Source: a virus. Taken from it: a stretch of 64,000 nucleotides of DNA. The position numbers were made by a program, and so were the translations under genes. The notes beneath the pieces are model-generated. The model ran no database searches. It saw nothing but the letters and a program-made list of their open reading frames with translations, and had not been told where the DNA came from. The stretch spans positions 1 to 64,000 of IMG/VR virus record IMGVR_UViG_3300025727_000011, one strand, 5' to 3'. Below, piece after piece: positions 16,336-25,368 of this stretch; position 1 is the first letter of the stretch, and each line of letters opens with the position of its first letter.

Positions 16336-16992
16336 ATGGCCAACGAAGCATATATCTGTCGGATTCGTACCGACCTTTCACACGGGATCGTTCAGATCAC
16401 GGACCTGAAGCCCAACACCTCTCGTCGGTCCTTGACTTACGACAAGGTTTCCCAGAGCGGATACCTCGGTGATCGCGTCGAAAACGCGACCCTCGCCGCC
16501 CTAGCCGCCAACGCCACCGTTGCCGAGTACACCGGCCTCGCGGCATACCTCATTGATCACGTCATTGATCAGGTCACTGGGGTGACCATCACCGTCACTG
16601 TCGCCAACGCTGCTGCCGTCGCTTTCATCGCTCAGGTTGACGCGGGTACGGCCATCGACATCAATGCTGCGATGGTGGTTACCGGTGGAGCCGGTGCCGC
16701 TACGACCCTGACCAACGCTGCGGGTTCCACCGGAACCACTCTGGAGCTTCTCCAGGTGTTGTCTGGAAACACCTACACGTTGCCTTCTGGATCAGTGGTC
16801 GGTGCTCTTGCTACTCCCCTGGAAGCGGGATCTTTTGACACTGATTACCGTCAGTTGTACCAAAGCGGAGCGTTCTCGATGTCCCTCGGTGGTGGTGATC
16901 TTGCTACCCTTACCGCTGCGACCTTCACCTACGGCACGGTTGCCGGTGCCGCAGCCGTCTGCTACGACGATACCGGCGCAATTCTCGCTTGA
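16336..16992 (+). CDS. virion structural protein
   Basis: The ATG at 16336 is chosen for its GGAG (10 bases upstream); a reading from 16291 would start inside the leader hairpin. The 218-residue product opens with YICRIRTDLSHGIVQITDLKPNTS and continues with long Ala/Thr/Val-rich beta stretches, ending SMSLGGGDLATLTAATFTYG. It has its own late element, leader hairpin and strong terminator, the layout of a highly expressed single-gene unit, so an abundant virion component is likely. Confidence 0.6.
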   Translation: MANEAYICRIRTDLSHGIVQITDLKPNTSRRSLTYDKVSQSGYLGDRVENATLAALAANATVAEYTGLAAYLIDHVIDQVTGVTITVTVANAAAVAFIAQVDAGTAIDINAAMVVTGGAGAATTLTNAAGSTGTTLELLQVLSGNTYTLPSGSVVGALATPLEAGSFDTDYRQLYQSGAFSMSLGGGDLATLTAATFTYGTVAGAAAVCYDDTGAILA

Positions 16993-17029
16993 TTTGATTG
17001 GGGTTGGTCCCTCAACCTTTTGTTGAAGG

Positions 17030-17063
17030 CTCCGGGTACGATCTTTTCGTGCCCGGAGTTTTT
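17030..17063 (+). terminator. Rho-independent terminator
   Basis: A 12-bp stem (17030-17041 with 17047-17058, one G-U) with a small loop is followed by TTTTT. It marks the boundary between virion genes and the replication block. Confidence 0.9.
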
Positions 17064-17068
17064 GCGTC

Positions 17069-17332
17069 TTGACTGCGTATCGAACATCTGATCTCTATTA
17101 CGCGGCGTACCTTCGGGTAGCTGGTGTCCCGTTTCTTGGTGTTGAAAGGGAGGGGAAGCGAGTCGTTTTTTTGTTTGAGTCAGAGCTTCACCCAAACACC
17201 TACTCGGATCTAAAACGGGGCTATTTTTCCGACAATGCTCGCGTTCCAGCGTTGTCTTACGTCCAGATGATCCGGGCCATGAAGGCTCTTGTCCATAAGA
17301 CACCGCAAACGGGGGGCGGTGAAGTTCCGTGA
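17069..17332 (+). CDS. DUF5659-like small protein
   Basis: The 87-residue product, starting at a TTG five bases after the terminator, has YRTSDLYYAAYLRVAGVPFLG, then KRVVFLFE and a C-terminal helix (YVQMIRAMKALVH), the layout of the DUF5659 family of unknown function. The only Shine-Dalgarno-like bases (GGAG) lie within the terminator stem, so read-through and translation may be linked. The start is tentative. Confidence 0.55.
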   Translation: MTAYRTSDLYYAAYLRVAGVPFLGVEREGKRVVFLFESELHPNTYSDLKRGYFSDNARVPALSYVQMIRAMKALVHKTPQTGGGEVP

Positions 17333-17348
17333 TCGGGTATCACGAGGC

Positions 17349-17942
17349 ATGGAACCACCTCGTACTCTTCATCACTCCTATCGGCTTCTCTTACTGGAAG
17401 GCATTTTCTCTCGAAAAGAGGGGGATATGGTCGTTTTGATGGAAGGTGTTCAACTCCGGGTTTCGGATTTGTTGGCTGAGTGGTCTGAGGTGTCGGTGGA
17501 GGCACACCTCCATCATTATCCTCCACAGCCTGTGGACAAAACCCTTCCCGGAGGAGGTTCCTGCCTATGGAATGGTCATTGTCCTCATGGGCATGAGAAA
17601 CGTCCTGGGTGGTTGTTCAACCAGAATCTCACCGGAACGGTGGCTCTTGACGAGCGGGGGTGGTGTGTGGGGAGCGTTCCATTTCGGTTTGACTTGATGG
17701 AGGGTCATTACGGACGGCTGATTGTTTTGAGTCTTTCCGTTTCTGATACACCTCCTGACTCAGGGCCGCCCCGATGCGCTGCCTGCAACGACAGCGGGTA
17801 CAGCGACAACCCCGGCATTCCCTGTGAAGCGGAAGGCTGCACAGCGATTCCGCCCAAGAACACATCTTCGGAGGGGTTGCTCGATGAAGCGGGGCAGATG
17901 GTCGCCTTCCTAGAGACACTCAAAGGAATCATCAATGACTGA
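17349..17942 (+). CDS. hypothetical protein with CxxC zinc site
   Basis: The start at 17349 (ATG with GAGG upstream) avoids overlap with the preceding gene; an in-frame GTG at 17322 is possible. The protein has a helical N-terminus, an all-beta middle (GWLFNQNLTGTVALDERGW) and a zinc-binding segment CAACNDSGY...CEAEGC near 140-160, like a single DnaJ-type knuckle. It overlaps the helicase start by eight bases, so co-expression with recombination functions is likely. Confidence 0.6.
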   Translation: MEPPRTLHHSYRLLLLEGIFSRKEGDMVVLMEGVQLRVSDLLAEWSEVSVEAHLHHYPPQPVDKTLPGGGSCLWNGHCPHGHEKRPGWLFNQNLTGTVALDERGWCVGSVPFRFDLMEGHYGRLIVLSLSVSDTPPDSGPPRCAACNDSGYSDNPGIPCEAEGCTAIPPKNTSSEGLLDEAGQMVAFLETLKGIIND

Positions 17943-20220
17943 GCAGTCCTACAGCGGTCGAGTCGCTGCGATCATTTATCAGAATGACGATTTTCGGATC
18001 GCCAAGGTCGTTCTCGATGGTGAGGCGACCACCTCCGTCACCGTCACGGGAGCGTTCCCGGCGCAGAATATCGTGGTGGGATCATGGGTGTCCTTTGCCG
18101 CCAAGTGGGTCACCCATCGGCAATATGGGAGGCAACTGTCTGTTACTCGCAGCCCTATCGCTATTCAACGATGGACCGAGGAAAGGGCTATCTCGGCCCT
18201 CTCCGCAAACGGGATCGGACCACAGCTTCGACTCCAGTTGTTGATCCACGCGGAGAGTAGAGGCATGAGCCTCGTAGAGATGCTTGATGCAGGTGATCTC
18301 ACGGGGTCTGGCCTAGACGAGATGTCCGCTCTGTTCGTGATCACTCGTTGGCGTGCGCTCAAAGCCCATCTTGATGCAGCCTTGTTCTTGTCCGAGGCTG
18401 GGGTTCCGGCCCGTGTGATCGGCAAGGTGTGGAGCACTCTTGGGGATGAGTTGGAGGAGAAGATTACGGAGGACCCGTGGGTTTTGGTTCGGGTGGCTGG
18501 GATCAGTTTTGCTGAAGCTGACGAGGTTGCTCGAAGGCTTAATGTCCCGCTGACTAATCCTGGTCGGCTGGGGGGTGCTGTTCTGACAGCTATACAGAAT
18601 GTAGCCAAGGAAGGCCATGTGTATGCCCTTACCGGGCAGGTGATCAGTGCGGTGAACAAGATGATCCCCGGCGCAGATATACCCCCGGTACAAATCGCTG
18701 CCGCGATCAAGCTCTTGTATGCGGAGAGGCAGGTGGTCGTGGACCGTGACAAGGAAGGTACGGTCTTGTTGTACGATCCTTGGTCCTACAGGATGGAGCT
18801 TGAGTGTGCGGAAATCCTGTCTCGACGTAACCTAGATGCAGGATCAGGACTGGTTGAGGAATATGCCAAAGAGGAATTGGATAAGTGGGCGCAAGGGCAT
18901 CAGGTCACGTTGACGGAGACGCAACGGCTGGCTGCTCATCGTGCTCTGACTTCTCCGATCAGCGTGCTCACGGGTCTCCCAGGTGCAGGGAAGACTACCA
19001 CGCTTCGTGCTGTGGTATCCGTTTTGAAGGATGCTAACGTGCCCTTCCTGTTGGTCGCTCCTACAGGAATCGCGGCGAAGCGTCTGGCATCCGTGACTGG
19101 AACAGATGCGGCGACGGTTCATAGAGCCTTTGGCGCAAAGGGGTGGAAAAAGGACGAGGAACGCGAATCGACCTACGTTGGCATTGTGGGGATGGAGCAG
19201 GAAAAATCGGAGGGAGACACCAAGAAGCAGCAGTGGGGTCACGGTCCCGAAAACCCACATCCAGCACAGGTCGTCATCGTCGATGAGTCCTCGATGGTGG
19301 ACCTACACATGCTGTACCGACTCCTGCAAGGAACGCTACCGACGTGTCGGTTGGTGTTTGTGGGTGACCCCTTTCAATTGCCAAGTGTGGGGGCTGGGGA
19401 CGTTTTGCGGGATCTTGCCGCCTCTGATGTGTTTCCTCACACTCACCTCCATGAGATTTTCCGTCAGGAAGGGACATCTGGGATCGTGGTGGCTGCACAT
19501 GATGTTCATGCCGGTAGGATGCCTGATCTGACACATTCTGACTTCAAGCTCATTGAGGCATACGACGACAAGATAGCTTCGCTGCTTGTCATGCAGATCG
19601 CCAAGAGGCTGTATGACAAGAGCGTCAACTTCCAGGTGCTCTCACCTCGCCACGCGGGTGACGCTGGGGTCACCAACCTCAATGAGATGCTGCGCTTGGC
19701 GATCAATCCCCCAAGCGGTTCCCGAGCGGAGAGAAATCTGGCAGGGTCCGTCGTCCGCGAAGGTGATCGGATCATGGTGGTCAAAAACGACTATGAGCGG
19801 GGGGTGTACAACGGCGATGTGGGGAAGGTGAATAGGATCAACCACAAAACCAAGGAACTCGTGATCCATGTCTTCGCCGAGCCGGGGCAACCCCGACAAG
19901 AGATTCGGTACAATCTGAAAGACGGATCGCCCCCTATCCGGCTCGCTTACGCACAGACCATCCACAAAAGCCAAGGGCAGGAGTACGACATTATCGTGGT
20001 GCCGATGCTCAAGTCTTTTGGGTGGCAGTTGCAGAGGAACCTCCTTTACACAGCGATTACCCGAGCGAAGCAGCGGGTGCTGATTGTGGGTGAGTCGGAG
20101 GCTGTCCGAAAGGCTGTCAAAAACGACAGAGCGAATAAACGCAACACTCATCTTTTGAGACGGTTGTGGGGGGGTCAGTCACTTGCCCTAGCGGGTACTC
20201 CGCATGTGGAGGCGTCATGA
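17935..20220 (+). CDS. RecD2-like SF1B DNA helicase
   Basis: The 761-residue protein has an N-terminal OB-like domain, helix-hairpin-helix repeats, and the full superfamily 1B motor: Walker A GLPGAGKTTT (about 347-356), Walker B VVIVDESSMVD (about 446), motif III FVGDPFQLPSVG (about 480), and motifs V-VI AQTIHKSQGQEYD (about 672) and LLYTAITRAKQRV (about 702). Length and layout match RecD2, a 5'-to-3' helicase. The ATG overlaps the upstream stop. It heads the recombination/replication operon. Confidence 0.9.
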   Translation: MTEQSYSGRVAAIIYQNDDFRIAKVVLDGEATTSVTVTGAFPAQNIVVGSWVSFAAKWVTHRQYGRQLSVTRSPIAIQRWTEERAISALSANGIGPQLRLQLLIHAESRGMSLVEMLDAGDLTGSGLDEMSALFVITRWRALKAHLDAALFLSEAGVPARVIGKVWSTLGDELEEKITEDPWVLVRVAGISFAEADEVARRLNVPLTNPGRLGGAVLTAIQNVAKEGHVYALTGQVISAVNKMIPGADIPPVQIAAAIKLLYAERQVVVDRDKEGTVLLYDPWSYRMELECAEILSRRNLDAGSGLVEEYAKEELDKWAQGHQVTLTETQRLAAHRALTSPISVLTGLPGAGKTTTLRAVVSVLKDANVPFLLVAPTGIAAKRLASVTGTDAATVHRAFGAKGWKKDEERESTYVGIVGMEQEKSEGDTKKQQWGHGPENPHPAQVVIVDESSMVDLHMLYRLLQGTLPTCRLVFVGDPFQLPSVGAGDVLRDLAASDVFPHTHLHEIFRQEGTSGIVVAAHDVHAGRMPDLTHSDFKLIEAYDDKIASLLVMQIAKRLYDKSVNFQVLSPRHAGDAGVTNLNEMLRLAINPPSGSRAERNLAGSVVREGDRIMVVKNDYERGVYNGDVGKVNRINHKTKELVIHVFAEPGQPRQEIRYNLKDGSPPIRLAYAQTIHKSQGQEYDIIVVPMLKSFGWQLQRNLLYTAITRAKQRVLIVGESEAVRKAVKNDRANKRNTHLLRRLWGGQSLALAGTPHVEAS

Positions 20221-21005
20221 CCGCTCATCCTGAATTGCCGGAAGTGTCTGTGGAAGTTGTTGATTCAATCTTCTCTATGCTCTCGGAGATGGCCGTCCAT
20301 CTGGATGATGACCCTCTCCAGTTTGGGCCGAAACGATTGAATGGGAAGATCGCGGAAGCGCGGGGGATGCTTACCGAGTGTGAGAGCATTTTCTTGAAGG
20401 TGAGTCAATGGCTCCAAAAGTACCGTCGTACTCATCGGACGTTGAACACGGAGATGGATCTTGCCAAGAAGGATCTCTATGCGAATGATCCCGAAGTCCG
20501 GGCAGGGAGAAATGTCGCTGATCGTGATGCTCTCGCAACAATGAAGTTGCGGGATCAAGCACAGCAGCTTGCTTTGGTAGCTCAATCTCAGGCTGATCTG
20601 GAGGCCGTCCTTACGGTGATCAAGGCGAAGCGGGCTGACCTCAAAGATGTTCAAGCGCGTATCCGAGATCAGATTAAGCTCTGCCATGATGAGATTGGTC
20701 TTGGTGCTCGGTGGGGGAGCAGACCTGACCCTGGCACTCAAGCTCCTGATCTCGATGCTTCTCCCAATGTGGACAAGCAGACCCTCAAGGATCTGCATGA
20801 GATGTTCACAGGTGATCGTTCTTTGGAGCCGGATCTGGCGGTAGTCGTTGGTTCCTCTGTGGAAGCAGTACATGAGGAGCCTCCTACACTGCCAGAGACG
20901 GAGGTAGACGATTCAGCCGCAGACGACCTTTTGAATGCTCTCCCGCAACCAAAAGAGGTTGTTTCACAGTCGATTGACGATCTTTTGGGGGATCTCGATC
21001 TTTAG
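20217..21005 (+). CDS. coiled-coil protein between helicase and SSB
   Basis: The start is the ATG that overlaps the helicase stop (ATGA). The 262-residue product is helical, with a long coiled coil (about 60-165, rich in Lys/Gln/Asp heptads), a Pro-rich linker and an acidic C-terminal tail ending DDLLGDLDL. The acidic tail resembles that of the following SSB-like protein. A helicase or recombinase accessory role is suggested by position only. Confidence 0.65.
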   Translation: MTAHPELPEVSVEVVDSIFSMLSEMAVHLDDDPLQFGPKRLNGKIAEARGMLTECESIFLKVSQWLQKYRRTHRTLNTEMDLAKKDLYANDPEVRAGRNVADRDALATMKLRDQAQQLALVAQSQADLEAVLTVIKAKRADLKDVQARIRDQIKLCHDEIGLGARWGSRPDPGTQAPDLDASPNVDKQTLKDLHEMFTGDRSLEPDLAVVVGSSVEAVHEEPPTLPETEVDDSAADDLLNALPQPKEVVSQSIDDLLGDLDL

Positions 21006-21110
21006 GGGGGGGGAGTTTTTGTCGTGGGCCGGTAATGGTCATCGACGCACTTCATTTCACCGCTCATGTTGAGCACTGACTTACACCTAGCGTCTTAGAG
21101 GAGCACAATA

Positions 21111-21830
21111 ATGGATGGTTTTTTGGATTTCACTTTCGGTGAAAATGACGAGAACATCGGAAAGCAGAGCAAGCGTTTCAAAGGGGAAACGGGCCGCTCG
21201 TACCGGGCCAGCTTGGTTTGGTTCACCGACTACAAAGAGGACGGCACTCCTGCCGACACCGCAAACATCAAGTTCACGGGTTGCGAGCGAATCTATAAGG
21301 ACGGGGTGGGGTATGTCATGATTGACAGCAGCAACCGCGTTGCGATGCTTGACTTGCTCAAGGAGCAGCCCAAGCAGCAGATTGCTACAGTCCTTTGTAT
21401 TTGGCCTTGCGCTAAGGACGGAGAACTTGATGTTGCCTCCTACAAGAATGGCAAGGGTTGGAAGGTTCAGCCTTGGACCCACTCCCCTGACAAGTACAAG
21501 ACGGTTGGCCAGAACAACAAGCGTTTCCCTCTGACCAAACATGATCTCACTATCAATTGCATTGACGGTAAATACCAGAAGATGACCTTCACGCCCGAGG
21601 GCGAGAGTCTTTTGCTCAAATACCTGGAAGCAAAAAATGAGGATTTGCGGGCGGTTGGTAGGAAGATCCTTGGGGAAGCCCGTCAGGTGGCAGGGGACAT
21701 CCACAATGTTCTTGCACGACGGTACACCGTGGACGAGGTCCGTGAGAAGCTGGGAGGCGAGCCTTCCAGCCCGACTGGTAACCATGCGTCGAAGGATGTG
21801 GATTCGATGTTGGACGACATTGGAATCTAG
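21111..21830 (+). CDS. single-stranded DNA-binding protein candidate
   Basis: The 239-residue protein has a basic, aromatic core (KRFKGETGRSYRASLVWFTDYK, NIKFTGCERIYKDGVGYVMI) compatible with an OB fold, and ends in a linker plus acidic tip DVDSMLDDIGI, similar to the partner-binding tail of bacterial SSB. It lies between the helicase and RuvC/RecA genes, has GAGGAG eight bases upstream, and stands alone after a 105-bp gap, as expected of an abundant product. Confidence 0.6.
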   Translation: MDGFLDFTFGENDENIGKQSKRFKGETGRSYRASLVWFTDYKEDGTPADTANIKFTGCERIYKDGVGYVMIDSSNRVAMLDLLKEQPKQQIATVLCIWPCAKDGELDVASYKNGKGWKVQPWTHSPDKYKTVGQNNKRFPLTKHDLTINCIDGKYQKMTFTPEGESLLLKYLEAKNEDLRAVGRKILGEARQVAGDIHNVLARRYTVDEVREKLGGEPSSPTGNHASKDVDSMLDDIGI

Positions 21831-21844
21831 TCCGATGGAGACTC

Positions 21845-21893
21845 AAACACCCCTGGATGATGCGCCTTTCCGGTGCCCCATTCGGGGGTGTTT
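21845..21893 (+). terminator. possible terminator or attenuator after the SSB-like gene
   Basis: AAACACCCC (21845-21853) can pair with GGGGTGTTT (21885-21893) around a 31-nt loop; within that loop a nearer CCCC (21876-21879) can pair with the same G-run. The two pairings exclude each other. There is only a short T-run, so termination strength is uncertain. Confidence 0.4.
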
Positions 21894-21905
21894 CGGTAGT
21901 TTGGC

Positions 21906-22589
21906 ATGAGAGTCCTCGGATTCGACCCTTCGTTGACGAACTTCGGGTGGGCCATCCACGACAACTCGTTCCCGGTGGGTGACCCCCGCCGATGCGAGGC
22001 TCGTGGGAGGTTTCAGACCAAGGCCAAGATGGAGTTCGTCACCCGCTACATGTTCATGCGCGACTCGCTGCGTGCTCTGATTCAAGAGCACAAACCCGAC
22101 CGGGTGGGGGTCGAGTACCCGATTATGAACGCCATGTATTCGGAAGGGATGTGGGGTCTGTTCCTTTATTCATGTGAAGCCTTCCGTGCCGAGTTCATGG
22201 ACGTGGTGTTCTGGTCCCCCCTGCAAGTCAAGGCCCATGCTCGTGACACCCTCGACCGCCCCAAAGGATGGCCGATGGACAAGGTGGACATGTGTGATGC
22301 AGCCAAGCTGGATGTGGGTGGTGGTCGATGGAACCACAACGAGGCTGACGCCTATTTGGTGGCCGTCCTTTCGGGGCGGTTTTGGGAGTTTTACGATGAG
22401 CGGGTTGCGGAGGGGGATTTGACTCCAACCGAAGCTCGGTATTTCACCAAGGTTCACACCTTCATCAGAGGGAAGCGGGCCGGAAAGACAATCAAGAAGG
22501 GTGTGATCCACCGAGAGTCGGATCGCTTCTTCGTGTGGTCCCGACTTCGGGACGAGGAGATCAACGATGGCGAGAGCGAAAAAGAGTGA
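21906..22589 (+). CDS. RuvC-like Holliday junction resolvase
   Basis: The 227-residue product begins MRVLGFDPSLTNFGWAI, with catalytic D7 in the RuvC strand, then VGVEYPIMN with a Glu near 76, and WNHNEADAYLVA with the C-terminal acidic pair. These match the RNase H-like RuvC fold, which resolves branched DNA before packaging. It overlaps the recA start by 23 bases. Confidence 0.8.
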   Translation: MRVLGFDPSLTNFGWAIHDNSFPVGDPRRCEARGRFQTKAKMEFVTRYMFMRDSLRALIQEHKPDRVGVEYPIMNAMYSEGMWGLFLYSCEAFRAEFMDVVFWSPLQVKAHARDTLDRPKGWPMDKVDMCDAAKLDVGGGRWNHNEADAYLVAVLSGRFWEFYDERVAEGDLTPTEARYFTKVHTFIRGKRAGKTIKKGVIHRESDRFFVWSRLRDEEINDGESEKE

Positions 22590-23811
22590 GGAGGGCGGCA
22601 GCGCAGCCCTTGCAGGAGCAGTCAGCCCTCTGGATGCTTGTACCGCATTCCTGAAGAAGAAGAAAGGTAAGGAGTTCACCGACATTATGGTGGCGATGGA
22701 CGATGACACGGTGAAAGAATCTCTGCCTCACATCTCCAGTGGCAGCATCGTCATCGACCACCTCATTGGAGGGGAGAAAAACACGTTCGGAGTCTCCCCC
22801 TGTCCGGGCTTCCCGCGATGCAAGGTCACACAAATCTGGGGGCATGAGTCGTCAGGCAAGACCACCCTGTGTCTGGAAGCAGTGGTTCAGTGCTGCGCCG
22901 ACGGAGGCACGGCAGTTTACATTGACTGGGAGAACGACATCGTTCCCGACTATGCCGCTGCTCTCGGCGTTCCCATCACGGACCCTTCAAAGTTCATATT
23001 GCTTCAGCCGGACACGTTGGAGGACGGGATCAAATACGCGATGGCTTACGCCACGGCGGGTGTGGATCTCATCATCTTCGACTCCGTGGGCGCGGCTGTC
23101 CCACGTCGCATCGCAGAGCGTGACGCTCTTGAGGTCGCGGAACAAGGCAAGGTCGCTGAACTTCAGAGCGTGTGGTCACAGGAACTCCCCAATATCAAGG
23201 GCACCATCGCCCGCAGTGGAAGCGCCGTCGTTGGGATCAGTCAGATTCGTTCAACGCTGGCGACGATGCCTGGAGCCAAAAAAACCCAACCTCAAGGCGG
23301 CAATGGCTGGAAGTTCTACTCCGCAGTGCGGCTGGAGTTGCGTCGTGTCAAGAACGAAAAGGCTCGTGAGCACAATGTCCTGACGCACAAGACAGACGAG
23401 CGCGTGGTTGGTGGGATCATCAAGGTCACAACTATGAAATGCAAGGTCAGTCGCTCACAGGGACGTGAAGAAATCTTCTACATCCGGTGGGGTGAGGGCA
23501 TCGACAACGTGCGGACGATCATCGAGATCGCCAAAGCGCACGGAATCATCAAGGGGTCTAGTTGGATGACGTGGGCGGATTGCCCGGACGGCCCTCTCAG
23601 AATCCAAGGCAATGAAAAAATGAGGAAGCACTTTCTGGAAAATAGGGAGCACTTTGAGGCGTTGTCGGCACGGGTAATGCCATTCCTTGGTGCGGGGACT
23701 ACCGACCACTTCGTTGATGAAGTTGACCCCGACGACTCTGAACTCGATGCCATCTTTGATGAGCCGAAAAAGTCGAAGGTGTCTGACCTCGATGGTGATT
23801 CTGATGGGTGA
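22567..23811 (+). CDS. recA: RecA-family recombinase
   Basis: The 414-residue protein carries the RecA ATPase core: Walker A GHESSGKTT (about 92-100), Walker B VDLIIFDSV (about 167), the catalytic-Glu strand VYIDWEND, and loop L1/L2 regions up to GGNGWKFYSAVRL. The tail is acidic (DEVDPDDSELDAIFDEPK). GAGGAG lies seven bases before the ATG. It performs strand exchange in phage recombination-dependent replication. RecA versus UvsX subtype cannot be settled without alignment. Confidence 0.9.
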   Translation: MARAKKSEEGGSAALAGAVSPLDACTAFLKKKKGKEFTDIMVAMDDDTVKESLPHISSGSIVIDHLIGGEKNTFGVSPCPGFPRCKVTQIWGHESSGKTTLCLEAVVQCCADGGTAVYIDWENDIVPDYAAALGVPITDPSKFILLQPDTLEDGIKYAMAYATAGVDLIIFDSVGAAVPRRIAERDALEVAEQGKVAELQSVWSQELPNIKGTIARSGSAVVGISQIRSTLATMPGAKKTQPQGGNGWKFYSAVRLELRRVKNEKAREHNVLTHKTDERVVGGIIKVTTMKCKVSRSQGREEIFYIRWGEGIDNVRTIIEIAKAHGIIKGSSWMTWADCPDGPLRIQGNEKMRKHFLENREHFEALSARVMPFLGAGTTDHFVDEVDPDDSELDAIFDEPKKSKVSDLDGDSDG

Positions 23812-24139
23812 AACGGTAGATGAACACCTCTGGCGAGAGTGCATTGATGGGCGTCGTTCGATCCGTGTCTTACGGTACGAGGAGCCAGAGATCATTGAAC
23901 CTTTGGCACTGGTCCGGGGCAAGACCTCTGTTTTCGTCCATTGTCGTCTCATAAAAGGAGATGGATTTACTTTTCGGAACTTTGGTCTTAGGTGTCAATT
24001 CAAACAGGTGGATGTGTTGGAGCCTGGCAGCCGATCCTCGCATCCGTGGGATTGGAAGGTGGGATCTTCTCCCGCTCCCGGCGTCACCGTGTTGTATACG
24101 GGGGTCAACGATCCTCCTGTTTCCGGTACATCGGAGTGA
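23804..24139 (+). CDS. hypothetical 111-residue protein
   Basis: The ATG at 23804 overlaps the recA stop by eight bases. The product has a WYL-like beta texture (RSIRVLRYEEPEIIEPLALVRGKTS, FTFRNFGLRCQFKQVDVLEP) but is too short for a firm call. It lies between recA and the Rad50 half and is probably co-translated with both. Confidence 0.55.
   Translation: MGETVDEHLWRECIDGRRSIRVLRYEEPEIIEPLALVRGKTSVFVHCRLIKGDGFTFRNFGLRCQFKQVDVLEPGSRSSHPWDWKVGSSPAPGVTVLYTGVNDPPVSGTSE
24125..24131 (+). promoter_or_regulatory. weak GGTACAT element
   Basis: GGTACAT preceded by TTCC lies 16 nt before the Rad50-half start. A very similar TTCCCGGTACAT lies before 25921. It may be part of an early or middle promoter; no -35 is evident. 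Confidence 0.3.
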
Positions 24140-24147
24140 GGTGATCT

Positions 24148-25368
24148 ATGGCCGTCAAAGTCCGAGTACAGAATTTTCAGTCCATTGAGGACGTTACCGT
24201 GGTGATTGACGGGCTGACCGTCATCACCGGGACGAATAATAGCGGCAAGACGGCGTTTATGCGGGCTGTCCGAGGAGTGTTCACTAACTCTCCGGCTGGT
24301 CCCTTGGTGCGTCATGGCTGTGCTCACCTTACGGTGACGTTGACCTTTGCTGATGGAACAGAGATCATTTGGGAAAAGGGTTGGGAGAAACCCGGTCAGA
24401 AAGGCAAGACTGTCAATCGCTACACCCTCAACGGCAAGCGACTTTCAGGCGTGGGTCGCGGTGTACCTCCTGAGATTGAGTCTTTAGGTGTGCGTGAGAT
24501 CCAAGCTGCTTCTGATCGTGTGTGGCCACAGATTGCAGATCAGTTTACCGGGTCGTTGTTTTTGGTGAATAGACCCGGCTCTGCGATTGCGGAGGCTCTT
24601 TCAGATGTGGAACGTGTGGGCAAGCTGTCGTCGGCGCTCAAAGCATCAGAGAAAGACCGACGATCAGCTAACGATGAACTCAAGATCCGTCGTAAGGACG
24701 TGGCGACACATGAGAAGTCAGTCGCAGTGTTTGATGGACTCGACACCGTGGCGGCCCAGGTTCGGGGTTTGGCAGACACCCGTGATGAGATCACGAAGCT
24801 GCTCCTAAAACAGAATGTCCTTACGGAGTTGAGGACTCGACTACAGACTACGAGGGACAACGCAGAAACCCTTGCAGGATTTGACCCAGATGTGATCCCA
24901 GATTCGGCCCGAGCGGAGAAGCTGGCGAAGGCAGTGGTCAAGGTCACGGGTTTTCGAGATCAATACGGTCATGCAAAAGAGGAGGTAGCAACCCTTGCTG
25001 GGTTCACCTCTGTCTCGGTGCCTGATGCCAGTGAAGTGCAAGGCCAACAGACCCGGCTTGAGGAAATTCGCAATCTGGATCGGAAGCGGAGGCGGCTACA
25101 AGATGCAGTGCAAACGTATTCGGGTCTGGGCGATCTTGACTTTCCCGATACCGCGAAGATTGTCAAGATTCAAGCCTGTATAGACAAGGTGAGGACTCTC
25201 CGTAGGCGGCGTCTCTCTGCCAACACGGACTTCACCACCGCCTCTACCGAGGCCAAGCACAACGCGAAGATGCTGGCCGAAGCAGAGGCAAACGTCATCC
25301 AACTCCTGGGGGACCGGGGGCTATGTCCGACCTGCAATACCATCCATGAGGGAGAAGCTCATGTCTAA
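24148..25368 (+). CDS. Rad50/SbcC N-terminal half (Walker A to zinc hook)
   Basis: The 406-residue protein begins VKVRVQNFQSIEDVTV with Walker A GTNNSGKT (28-35), then a Q-loop region, an antiparallel coiled-coil arm (about 150-385) and stops just past the zinc hook CPTC (393-396). The returning coil, ABC signature, Walker B and H-loop are absent here and are found instead in the separate gene at 32084. Mre11/Rad50 complexes process DNA ends; the SbcD partner is at 28617. This is a natural split at the hook, since both products are intact and have their own starts. Confidence 0.85.
   Translation: MAVKVRVQNFQSIEDVTVVIDGLTVITGTNNSGKTAFMRAVRGVFTNSPAGPLVRHGCAHLTVTLTFADGTEIIWEKGWEKPGQKGKTVNRYTLNGKRLSGVGRGVPPEIESLGVREIQAASDRVWPQIADQFTGSLFLVNRPGSAIAEALSDVERVGKLSSALKASEKDRRSANDELKIRRKDVATHEKSVAVFDGLDTVAAQVRGLADTRDEITKLLLKQNVLTELRTRLQTTRDNAETLAGFDPDVIPDSARAEKLAKAVVKVTGFRDQYGHAKEEVATLAGFTSVSVPDASEVQGQQTRLEEIRNLDRKRRRLQDAVQTYSGLGDLDFPDTAKIVKIQACIDKVRTLRRRRLSANTDFTTASTEAKHNAKMLAEAEANVIQLLGDRGLCPTCNTIHEGEAHV

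Noticed and set aside
21006-21110. Late-type element before the SSB-like gene (GGTAATGGTCATCG)
   Set aside because: It matches only the first half of the motif and lies too far from the start.
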